Positions 19,327 through 27,900 of a stretch of 64,000 bases of DNA are shown here, piece by piece. Position numbers and translations under genes: made by a program. The DNA is from Comamonas sp. SCN 65-56 (GTDB lineage Bacteria; Pseudomonadota; Gammaproteobacteria; Burkholderiales; Burkholderiaceae_C): positions 244,988 through 308,987 of the forward strand of contig NZ_MEDS01000008.1 in NCBI RefSeq assembly GCF_001724135.1, read 5' to 3'. The notes under the pieces are model-generated. The model was not told the origin of the DNA. It worked only from the letters and a program-made list of their open reading frames with translations, and made no database searches. Every line of letters starts with the position of its first letter. The first letter of the stretch is position 1.

Positions 19327-19670
19327 AGCAGCTCCAGCACGCGCTCAGGAGGGCGGCACAGCAATGCGCCCTTGGGCGTCACGACGATGGGGCGATTCAG
19401 CAGCATCGGATGGGCTGCCACTGCGGCGTACAGCGCCGCTTCGGTGCGCGCCGGATTGCCCAGGTCGAGCTCGGCATATACCGCTTCCTTGGGGCGCAGC
19501 AGCTCGTGCAGCGGCACGCCCATGCGCTGCACCAGCGCCTTGAGTTGCGCGACGTCCAGCGGGTGCTCAAGGTAGTCGATGACCTCAAGCTCGATGCCGC
19601 GCTCGCGCAGCAAAGCCAGCGCGCGGCGCGAGTTGCTGCAACGGGGGTTGTGGTAAATGGTGACGTTCAT
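19323..19670 (-). CDS. arsC: ArsC-family glutaredoxin-dependent arsenate reductase
   Basis: Predicted 115-residue thioredoxin-fold protein. HNPRCSNSR carries the active cysteine (Cys11) that forms the arseno-thiol intermediate in ArsC. The downstream arginine-containing motif is [20 protein letters not shown], as in ArsC/YffB proteins. There is no ars operon around it; it sits between pyrX and pyrC, overlapping pyrC by 4 bases, so a role in arsenic resistance should not be assumed. YfgD/YffB-type alternatives are possible. Confidence 0.82.
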   Translation of the reverse strand: MNVTIYHNPRCSNSRRALALLRERGIELEVIDYLEHPLDVAQLKALVQRMGVPLHELLRPKEAVYAELDLGNPARTEAALYAAVAAHPMLLNRPIVVTPKGALLCRPPERVLELL

Positions 19671-19703
19671 GGCAGGTGAAAAACTGGAACCAACACTGCG
19701 CCA

Positions 19704-20996
19704 TCAGCGCTCGAATGCGATCTGCCCGCCGACGAGGGTGCAGCGCACCTGGCCCGGCAGCACCTGGCCTTCAAAGGGCGTGTACTTGCCCTGGCTGACC
19801 AGGCAAGCGCGCGTGACCTCCAGCGTCGCGTCGGGCTGCACGATGCAGAGATCGCCGACGCCGCCTTCGACGATACGGCCAAGGCTTGCCTGCAGGGTGC
19901 CCAGCGCGGGACCCAGCACACCGGCCGCACCTGCGGTGATGGCGGCCAGCGCGCGCCGCAGCGAGACACGCTCCCGGTCTGCCCAGGCCAAGGCCACGGG
20001 CAGCAGCAGCTCCAGCCCGGTGGCGCCCGGCTCGGCCTCGCCAAACGGCAGCATCTTGGCGTCTTCGTCCACCGGCGTATGGTCGGACACCAGTGCGTCA
20101 ATGGTGCCGTCGGCCAGCGCGGCCGACAGCGCGGCGCGGTCGCGTTCCTGGCGCAGCGGCGGCGCAAGGCGCGCGCGGCTGTCGAAATAGCCGATCGCAT
20201 CATCGGTCAGCATCAGCGCGTTGATGCTGACATCGGCGGTGACATGCAGCCCCTCTGCCTTGGCAGCACGCAGCAGCTCCACGCCCGCGCTGCTGGAGAG
20301 TCGGCACAAATGCACATGGGCGCCAGTGGCGCGCACCAGGTCGAAAATGGTGTGCAGCGCAATCGTTTCGGCCGCCACCGGCACGCCCGACAGGCCCAGC
20401 CGCATGGCGATGGCACCGCTGGCCGCCACACCGCCGCCAAGGTACATGTCCACCGGGCGCAGCCAGGCGGTGTAGCCAAACGTGGCGGCGTATTGCAGCG
20501 CACGCTGCAGCACCTGGGTGTGCGCCATCGGCACCTCGGCCTGACCAAAGCCGATACAACCTGACTCGGTGAGCTCCACCATCTCGGTCAGCACCTCGCC
20601 CTTGAGCCCGCGCGTCAGCGCCCCGAGCGGGAAGAGCCGCGCCTGATGCAGCTTCCCGGCACGAAATTTCAGCATCTCCACCAGGCCAGGCTCATCGAGC
20701 ACCGGATCGGTATCGGGTGGGCAGACCAGGCTGGTCACGCCGCCAGCCACAGCCGCCGCCATCTCCGAGGCCAGCATGCCTTCGTGCTCATAGCCCGGTT
20801 CGCGCAGGCGTGCGGCAAGATCCACCAGGCCGGGCAAGACCAGACAGCCGCTCGCATCGATCACGCGCGCGGGCGCGAAGCCTTCAGGCACCCGATCCAG
20901 CGCAATGATGCGACCGGCTGCCAGCGCAATGCTGCAGACCTTGTCCAGACCAGTGGCCGGATCCGTCACCCGACCGTTCTGAATGAGCATCTTCAT
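19704..20996 (-). CDS. pyrX: Non-catalytic dihydroorotase homologue (PyrX)
   Basis: Predicted 430-residue amidohydrolase-fold protein. The metal-binding HxH of dihydroorotases (DLHVHLREPG) is here DLAARLREPG, with Ala61 and Arg63 in place of both histidines, so it should not bind zinc there or be catalytic. In Pseudomonas such PyrC-prime proteins form a complex with aspartate transcarbamoylase and are needed for its assembly. Position immediately after pyrB fits that role. The gap to pyrB is filled by a dispersed repeat. A working pyrC lies further down the same cluster. Confidence 0.9.
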   Translation of the reverse strand: MKMLIQNGRVTDPATGLDKVCSIALAAGRIIALDRVPEGFAPARVIDASGCLVLPGLVDLAARLREPGYEHEGMLASEMAAAVAGGVTSLVCPPDTDPVLDEPGLVEMLKFRAGKLHQARLFPLGALTRGLKGEVLTEMVELTESGCIGFGQAEVPMAHTQVLQRALQYAATFGYTAWLRPVDMYLGGGVAASGAIAMRLGLSGVPVAAETIALHTIFDLVRATGAHVHLCRLSSSAGVELLRAAKAEGLHVTADVSINALMLTDDAIGYFDSRARLAPPLRQERDRAALSAALADGTIDALVSDHTPVDEDAKMLPFGEAEPGATGLELLLPVALAWADRERVSLRRALAAITAGAAGVLGPALGTLQASLGRIVEGGVGDLCIVQPDATLEVTRACLVSQGKYTPFEGQVLPGQVRCTLVGGQIAFER

Positions 20997-20998
20997 GG

Positions 20999-21063
20999 TT
21001 TTAGAAAAAATAGGCCGCTAGCGCTTGTGTGGCATGCGCTAACAGCTATCAATACAGGAATAT
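20999..21063 (+). repeat. Dispersed palindromic repeat, copy c
   Basis: Contains ATAGGCCGCTAGCGCTTG, then TGCGCTAACAGCTATCAATA. Clear family member with the left AGGCC and right AGCTATCAAT motifs. It fills the whole pyrB-pyrX gap. Confidence 0.85.
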
Positions 21064-22032
21064 TCATGCCTCGTTCCCGGCAACGATGGCCATTACCGCC
21101 ATGCGCACGGCGATGCCGAAGCTGACCTGCGAGAGGATCACCGCCTGGGGGCCGTCGGCCACGGCGGAATCGATCTCCACGCCGCGGTTGATCGGCCCCG
21201 GGTGCATGACGATGGCATCCGGCCTGGCGACGCGCAGCCGCTGCGGCGTGAGGCCGAAGGTCTTGAAATATTCCTGACTTGAGGGCAGCAGAGCACCGCT
21301 CATGCGTTCGTTCTGCAGCCGCAGCATGATGATCACATCGGCATCGCGTATGCCGTCTTCCAGGTGGTGGAACACGCGTGCGCCCATCGCGGCGAAGTCA
21401 CCCGGCACCAGGGTGCGCGGCCCGACCACGCGCACGTCAGGGCAGCCCAGCACCTTGAGCGCGTGGATGTCCGAGCGCGCCACGCGCGAGTGCAGCACGT
21501 CGCCGACGATCGCTACCGCCAGGCTGGAAAAATCCTTTTTGTAGTGGCGGATGGTGTACATGTCCAGCAGGCCCTGCGTCGGGTGCGAGTGCCGTCCATC
21601 GCCTGCGTTGACCACATGCACATGCGGCGCCACATGCTGGGCAATCAGATAGGGGGCGCCCGACTGGCTGTGGCGCACGACGAAGATGTCGGCCGCCATG
21701 GCCGAAAGGTTGTCCACGGTATCGAGCAGCGTCTCGCCCTTGGAGGTGGACGAGCGCCCGATATCCAGCGTGAACACGTCGGCCGACAGGCGCTTGGCCG
21801 CGATGTCGAAGGTGGTGCGCGTGCGCGTGCTGTTCTCGAAGAACAGGTTGAACACGCTCTTGCCGCGCAGCAGCGGCACCTTCTTGACCTCGCGGTCGTT
21901 CATGCTGACGAAATTCGTCGCCGTATCCAGGATATGCGCAACGATCTCGCGCGGCAGCTGGTCGAGCGACAGCAGATGGACGAGCTCGCCATTCTTGTTG
22001 AGCTGGGGATTGCGAACGCCAGGCACGCTCAA
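21064..22032 (-). CDS. pyrB: Aspartate carbamoyltransferase catalytic subunit
   Basis: Predicted 322-residue ATCase joining carbamoyl phosphate and aspartate. [11 protein letters not shown] is the carbamoyl-phosphate motif, [11 protein letters not shown] and HPGPINRG are further active-site signatures. An N-terminal extension ([24 protein letters not shown]) is typical of the pseudomonad-type class that works with PyrX. No pyrI is present. The start overlaps pyrR by 4 bases. Confidence 0.96.
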   Translation of the reverse strand: MSVPGVRNPQLNKNGELVHLLSLDQLPREIVAHILDTATNFVSMNDREVKKVPLLRGKSVFNLFFENSTRTRTTFDIAAKRLSADVFTLDIGRSSTSKGETLLDTVDNLSAMAADIFVVRHSQSGAPYLIAQHVAPHVHVVNAGDGRHSHPTQGLLDMYTIRHYKKDFSSLAVAIVGDVLHSRVARSDIHALKVLGCPDVRVVGPRTLVPGDFAAMGARVFHHLEDGIRDADVIIMLRLQNERMSGALLPSSQEYFKTFGLTPQRLRVARPDAIVMHPGPINRGVEIDSAVADGPQAVILSQVSFGIAVRMAVMAIVAGNEA

Positions 22033-22538
22033 ACCTCTTTCACGTCGAAATGGAACAGGCCCGCATCGCTGCGGGCCAAAGCCAGATGCTGGCTGACCGG
22101 CAGCGCAACGCGCGCTGCAGCGAATTCGGCTGCCACCGGCAGCTCCCGCCCGCCACGATCGACCAGCACCGCCAGGCGCACACAGGCCGGACGACCGTAA
22201 TCGAACAGTTCATTGATCACCGCACGAATGGTGCGGCCGGTGTAGAGCACGTCATCGAGCACCAGAATGTCGGCGCCATTGACGTCAAACGGCAGCTGCG
22301 TCTGCGCACTGCTGGCGAGCCCGCGCTGGGCGAAGTCGTCGCGGTGCATGACCGAGGACAGCACGCCGGCGCTGCCCGGCAGGTTCAGGTCGCGCTGCAG
22401 CCGCTCGGCCAGCCAGGCGCCACCCGAGGCAATGCCCGCCAGGCGCGTGTCCGGGCGCAGCACCGGTCGCACACCCGCGAGCAATTGCGCATACAGCGCC
22501 TCGGCATCCAGTGCTAGATGGCCGGTGGCATGGTTCAT
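22029..22538 (-). CDS. pyrR: PyrR-type pyrimidine regulator / uracil phosphoribosyltransferase
   Basis: Predicted 169-residue PRTase-fold protein. The PRPP motif [15 protein letters not shown] is intact. In Gram-positive bacteria PyrR attenuates the pyr operon by RNA binding; in proteobacteria its role is less clear and it may act as a UPRTase or transcriptional regulator. Its place as the gene before pyrB, with 4-base overlaps on both sides (ruvX before, pyrB after), supports a pyrimidine-linked function. Confidence 0.92.
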   Translation of the reverse strand: MNHATGHLALDAEALYAQLLAGVRPVLRPDTRLAGIASGGAWLAERLQRDLNLPGSAGVLSSVMHRDDFAQRGLASSAQTQLPFDVNGADILVLDDVLYTGRTIRAVINELFDYGRPACVRLAVLVDRGGRELPVAAEFAAARVALPVSQHLALARSDAGLFHFDVKEV

Positions 22539-22948
22539 TCAAGGCTCCTCAGGAATTGCTCCAGGATGATGCAGGCGGACGCGGCATCGGCATCGCGCGC
22601 GCCGCTGGCCAATGCCTCGGTGGTGCTGTAGCGTTCATCCACTTCAAACACCGGCAGGCCGAAGCGCCCCTGCAGCTGGCGCGCAAAGCGGCGCGCGCGC
22701 AGGGTGTTTTCGTGCTCGGCGCCGTCGGGGTGAAACGGCACGCCGACCACCAGCGCGTCCGGCTGCCACTCGCGGATGCGCTCGGCCACCTGCGCGAAAC
22801 GCGCCTTGCCTTCGGCGTGGATGCTCTTTTGCGGTGACGCCGTACCCAGCAGACGCGTGCCCACCGCCACGCCGGTGCGCTTGAGCCCGTAGTCGAACGC
22901 CAGAAACGACTGGCAGTTCGCCGCCGCCGGCGCAATGGTGGCCATCAT
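22535..22948 (-). CDS. ruvX: YqgF/RuvX putative Holliday junction resolvase / rRNA-processing nuclease
   Basis: Predicted 137-residue RNase H-fold protein. The first acidic motif is AFDYGLKRTGVAVG; the later acidic residues are in VFEVDERYSTTEA and GARDADAASACIILEQFL. YqgF is implicated in 16S rRNA 5'-end maturation and anti-termination in E. coli. It overlaps algH and pyrR by 4 bases each. A start one codon later (22945) is equally possible. Confidence 0.92.
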   Translation of the reverse strand: MMATIAPAAANCQSFLAFDYGLKRTGVAVGTRLLGTASPQKSIHAEGKARFAQVAERIREWQPDALVVGVPFHPDGAEHENTLRARRFARQLQGRFGLPVFEVDERYSTTEALASGARDADAASACIILEQFLRSLE

Positions 22949-23586
22949 GCGCGCCCGGCTTGCGGCGACAGCAGCCAGGCGTGCACCCCCAGCAGGGCCA
23001 GGGCGCGGTCGTAACGCTGCTCGATCGGTGTATCAAAGATGACGTCCGGATCGGCCGCAACAGTCAGCCAGGCGTTGCCGGCCAGCTCCGATTCCAGCTG
23101 TCCTCCGGCCCAGGCGGCATAGCCCAGCATCACCTGGATGCGGCGCGGGCCCGCACCCTGCGCCAGCGCCTCGAGCACATCGCGCGAGGTGGTCATCTCC
23201 AGCCCCCCGGGGATCGCCAGCGTGGAGGCGTAGGGCGTCGGCGCTTCGGTCACCCCCGGCTCTCTCTTGACGGCGTCCGCCGGCTCGAATTCTTCCGTCG
23301 GCATCACGTCGTGCAGCACAAAGCCGCGCTCCACCTGTATCGGCCCGCCATGGAACACGGGCTGATGCGCCAGATCCGCGCGTCCCAGCGACAGGTCGAC
23401 GCGCGCAAACAAGTCGCCCATGTCCAGGTCGCTCGGCTTGTTGATGACCAGCCCGAGGGCGCCATCTTCGCCATGCTCGCACAGGTAAACCACACTGTGG
23501 GCGAAAGTCGCATCGCGCATACCCGGCATGGCGATCAGAAAGTGATTCGTGAGGTCGGTGAACGCTGCGTCGGGCATGCCGGGCAT
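22945..23586 (-). CDS. algH: YqgE/AlgH family protein
   Basis: Predicted 213-residue protein of the UPF0301 family. Signature segments are LTNHFLIAMPGMRDATFAHSVVYLCEHGEDGALGLVINKP, with the family's MPGM and INKP motifs, and VMLGYAAWAGGQLESEL. Molecular function is not established; the name comes from an alginate regulation phenotype in Pseudomonas. algH-ruvX adjacency is widely conserved. The start is uncertain between 23586 and 23577; neither has a clear Shine-Dalgarno. Confidence 0.9.
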   Translation of the reverse strand: MPGMPDAAFTDLTNHFLIAMPGMRDATFAHSVVYLCEHGEDGALGLVINKPSDLDMGDLFARVDLSLGRADLAHQPVFHGGPIQVERGFVLHDVMPTEEFEPADAVKREPGVTEAPTPYASTLAIPGGLEMTTSRDVLEALAQGAGPRRIQVMLGYAAWAGGQLESELAGNAWLTVAADPDVIFDTPIEQRYDRALALLGVHAWLLSPQAGRA

Positions 23587-23649
23587 TTTACGGTTTGCAC
23601 CACGCGCGCAGGCACCGCTTGCCTCTGGCACCGCGCAAGCGCCCGGCAG

Positions 23650-24816
23650 CTACGCTCCTTTTTGCCCCTGCTCGGCCGACCATCCCGCCAGCAGCCCGGT
23701 GTCGCCCGGCAGGCTGGCACCCGGGTCATGGCCCTGCGACAAGCGGATGCGTACCGTCATGTCGGTGCGACTGTCCGCATGGGCCACCGCATCCTGCTCG
23801 GCAATCACCCCCTGTCGATAGAGTTCGAACAGGGATTGGTCAAAACTTCCCATGCCGGGTTCGCCGCCGCGGCTGATGGCGCTGCGCAACTCATCGATCT
23901 CGCCATTGCGGATCAGGTCGGCGATACGCGCCGTTTGCAGCATGACCTCGGTCGCGGGCACCAGCGTGCCTGCGGCGCTGCGAATGAGGCGCAGCGCGAT
24001 GATGGCGCGCACGTTCAGCGACAGATCCATCAGCACCTGCCGATGCGCCGAATCGGGGAAAAAATTCAGAATGCGATGGATCGCCTGGCTGGCGTTGGCG
24101 GCGTGCAGCGTCGAGAGGCACAGATGACCGGATTCGGCATAGTGCATCGCGTGCTGCAGCGAGTTGCGATCGCGGATCTCGCCGATCATGATGGTGTTGG
24201 GCGCTTCGCGCATCGCATGGCGCAGCGCTTCGTCGTAGGAGTGCGTGTCGGTGCCCACCTCGCGCTGCGATACCAGCGATTGGCGATGCTCATGCAGGTA
24301 TTCGATCGGGTCTTCGATGGTGAGGATGTGGCCCGTCGCCGTTCGGTTGCGCTGATCGATCATGCTGGCCAGCGTCGTCGTCTTGCCCGAGCCCGCAGCG
24401 CCCACGGCCAGCACCAACCCGCTCTTGTGCTGCACGATCTGGCCCAGCACCGGCGGCAGCTTGAGCGTCTGCAGTGGCGCTACCGTGGCCGGCACATACC
24501 GCGCCACCAGGCCCACGGTGCCGCGTTGAAACAGCAAATTGACTCGAAAGCGCCCGACACCCGGCGCCTCCAGTGCCAGATCACGCTCCTGTTTGAGCTC
24601 GAACTCCTGGCGCTGTGTGGGCGTGAGCAGCGACAGCGCGAGTTCACGGACTTGCTGCGCCTGCAGCGGCTGCGCGCTCAAGGGGTGAAATTCCCCCCGG
24701 TTCTTGACGGTCGGCGGCGCGCCGGCCAGCAAGAAGAGATCGGACGCCCCGCTTTGCGCAGTCATCGCGAGCCAACTCAAAAGCCGTGCATCAGGCACCG
24801 CTGCAAGATCTGCCAT
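23650..24816 (-). CDS. pilU: Type IV pilus retraction ATPase PilU
   Basis: Predicted 388-residue hexameric secretion ATPase of the PilT/PilU family. Walker A is GAAGSGKTTT, the Asp box is TIEDPIEYLHE, Walker B is MIGEIRDR, and the His box is HLCLSTLHAANA. The C-terminal extension after GMGSFDQSLFELYRQG and overall similarity favour PilU over PilT. PilU assists PilT in pilus retraction. pilT is not in the window, but the Pil-Chp chemosensory operon lies just upstream on the same strand, 85 bp away. Confidence 0.88.
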   Translation of the reverse strand: MADLAAVPDARLLSWLAMTAQSGASDLFLLAGAPPTVKNRGEFHPLSAQPLQAQQVRELALSLLTPTQRQEFELKQERDLALEAPGVGRFRVNLLFQRGTVGLVARYVPATVAPLQTLKLPPVLGQIVQHKSGLVLAVGAAGSGKTTTLASMIDQRNRTATGHILTIEDPIEYLHEHRQSLVSQREVGTDTHSYDEALRHAMREAPNTIMIGEIRDRNSLQHAMHYAESGHLCLSTLHAANASQAIHRILNFFPDSAHRQVLMDLSLNVRAIIALRLIRSAAGTLVPATEVMLQTARIADLIRNGEIDELRSAISRGGEPGMGSFDQSLFELYRQGVIAEQDAVAHADSRTDMTVRIRLSQGHDPGASLPGDTGLLAGWSAEQGQKGA

Positions 24817-24901
24817 GGTTACCCCCTCTCGTTAAGCCCCATGCCGCTTGTCAGCCAGCGCTCAAGGGTGTGTCCAGCATTGCGAAGCCGGGCGCAGTAC
24901 C

Positions 24902-27900
24902 TCAGGGCACGGTCTGCACCTCCGCATAGCGGCGCACCAGCCCGAGCAGCTCTTCTTCTGCGTAAGGCTTGCCCAGATAGTGGCTGACCCCCAGTTCCAC
25001 CGCGTGCTCCCGGTGCTTCTCCGCCATGCGGGAGGTGATCATGACGATGGGCAGATCCGCCAGCGCGCTATCGGCCCGGATGGCCCGCGCCAGATCAAAC
25101 CCGTCCATGCGCGGCATCTCGATGTCCGAGAGCACCACCACCGGGCGCTCCTCGCGCAGTCGCTGCAGTGCCTGCAAGCCATCGGCCGCCAGCGCGACGC
25201 GATAGCCCTCGCGCTGCAGCAGGCGCTGCGTCACGCGGCGCACGGTGATCGAATCGTCCACCACCAGCACCAGCGGCACGGCCAGCGTGGACTGCAGCGC
25301 CGCCGACTGGGACGGTCCTGCCGAGGCTGCGGCGGCGCCCGGGGCCTGCATGCTGGTGCGTGCCTGCTCCCCGTAGACATTGGCCAGCGCCACCGGGTTG
25401 TAGATCAGCACCACGGCGCCCGATGCCAGAACGGTCATGCCAGTCAGGCCTGGCAGACCGGAGAGCTGCGGCCCCAGACTCTTGACCACCACTTCCTGGT
25501 TGCCCAGTACCTCGTCGACATGCAAGGCCAGGCGCTGTGATGCGCTGCGGGCGATGATGACGGGACGCGTCTTGTCCGTCGCCTCGGCACTGCCGGTCGA
25601 GGTCTGCAGCAAGGCGCCGGCCCAGTACAACGGCGCATCCTGGTAGTGACCTGAAGCGTAGGCGGCTGCCAGTTCTGCCGCAGGCGCGCGGCGCACGACC
25701 TCGATGACGTTGGCCGGGATGCCCAGGGACATGTTTCCCACGCGCACCATCACCACCTGAGTAACCGCGGTGGTGAGCGGCAGCACCATGCGAAACGATG
25801 AACCCTGCCCCGGCGTGGTCGTGGTTTCAATCCGCCCGCCCAGCCCCTGGATTTCGGCGCGCACCACGTCCATGCCTATGCCCCGGCCCGACAGCCCGGT
25901 CAACTCCGTCGCGGTGGAGAACCCCGGCAGGTAAATCAACTCGGCCGCGCGCGAGGCATCAACGGCATCTTCCGGGCCGATCAGACCCTGGGTCAACGCA
26001 CGCTCGCGGATGCGCTCGAGATCCAGGCCGGCGCCGTCGTCCCGGAACTCCACCGATACGTCATTGCCTTCATAGCCAACGGTAATGGCTATGGCACCCG
26101 TCGCTGGCTTGCCCGCCGTCTCGCGCACCGCACTTGCCTCGATCCCATGCGCCACGCAATTGCGCAGCAAATGCTCGAATGCCGGCACCATGCGTTCGAG
26201 CACGCCGCGGTCCAGCTCCAGGGTGCCGCCGACGATATCGAGCCGGACCTGCTTGCCGGTTTCGCGCGCCGCCTGCCGCACCACGGCGTACAGCCGCTCG
26301 GCCACGGAATCGAACTCGACCATGCGGGTACGCAGCAACTCACGCTGCAGCTCACGTGCCTGCCTGCCCTGGGCGATCAGGTCATCCTCCGCACCTTCAA
26401 TCGAACGCTGCAGTGCGCGCTGTACCGTGGCCACGTCGTTAACCGACTCGGCCATCATGCGCGTGAGCTCCTGCATGCGCGTGAAGCGGTCGAACTCCAG
26501 TGGATCGAACCCAGCCGTGCTGTCGCGCGCCTGTGCCTGGCGCGATTGCATTTGCGATTCGGCCTGCAATTCCACATCGCGCAACTGGGCGCGCATGCGT
26601 TCCAGATTGCCGCCCAGATCGTCCAGGGAAGCTCGCATCTGCTCGATGCGCGTGGAAAGCCTGGAGCGCGCAATCAATACCTCACCCACGTCGTTCACCA
26701 TGCGATCCAGCAGCTGCGAGCGCACGCGCACTTGCTGACCGGCCGCGGCCCGTGCAACGCCGCGCACCAGCTCGACCGGCCGAACGACAGCCACCGGCGC
26801 CACCAGCGGCGCCACCACCACGGGCGCGTCGCCCTGCACGGACACCGGTCCCGACTCGGCTGGCGCTGCAGCAGACCCCTCGGCGGACACCTCGTCCGCA
26901 GCAGGCTCGGGCTGCCCCTGCGCACCGATGACGCGCAAGGCATCGAACGTCGTCTGCAGCGCATCAAAGCGCGCCATCAAGGGCTCCACATCCGCCGCCG
27001 TCGCGGTTTCGAAGTCAATGGCTTCGACCGCCGACTCCATGCGGTGCGCCATTTCACCCAGGCGCAGCGCGCCCGCAAGACGGGCGCTGCCCTTGAGCGT
27101 ATGCAGTGCGCGCAGCAACTCGCGCCGCGCGTCGAGATCGTCGACCTGGCCAGACCACTGGCGCAAGGCGGCACTGAGTTGTGGCAGCAGTTCCTGCGCC
27201 TCTTCCTCGAAGATCGGGAAAAGGTCCGGATCGATGGTGTCGATCAGGTCAATGTCGTCCTCGTCGGCATCGGCCGCAATGGCCTGTGCGATCGCATCGT
27301 CGATCGCCTGTTCCTGCAGGAAGGCATCGGTCTGCGCGTCGGTGTCGGCGTCCGCCGTCGGCACAGGCAATGCAAGGGCCGGCTCGGCGGCCAACGGCTC
27401 AGGCTCAGGCGCCGGTTCTGCCGGCGGTGATGATTCGTTGTTCTGCGAGTCGCGCCACTCCTGCAAGCGGCTGATCAGCGAGGCTTCGAATTCGGGGTCG
27501 TCCTGCACGGAGTCCACGCCCAGAGGCTGCCCGCCACTGGAGAGATCCATGCCGAGCACGGCCTCGAGCTGTTCCACGACCGGCGGATGGGCATCCTTGA
27601 GAAATCCCGCGGCAAACTGGTGCAGCAGGCGGCGAATTTCATCCGCCGCCCCCGTCATGACCCGTACCTGTTCAGGCTGTCCACCGCCAAGCAGCTGCAG
27701 ATGTTGCAGCGCGTGCTCCATCATGCGCGCCAGTTGCGACAAGGCCATGAAGCCCACGGTTGCCGAGCTGCCGGCAAGCGAATGGGTCAATGCCACCGCG
27801 TCTTCCGGCACCGGGGACGTCGGCGCCTCCGCCCAGTCCTGGACGCAGGACAGCAGCCGCGCTGACCAGCCATCGGCCTCGTTCAGATAGACGTTGTACA

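Noticed and set aside
22960..24987. 675-residue open frame on the plus strand
   Set aside because: Opposes algH and pilU, both clear genes; product resembles reverse-frame noise.
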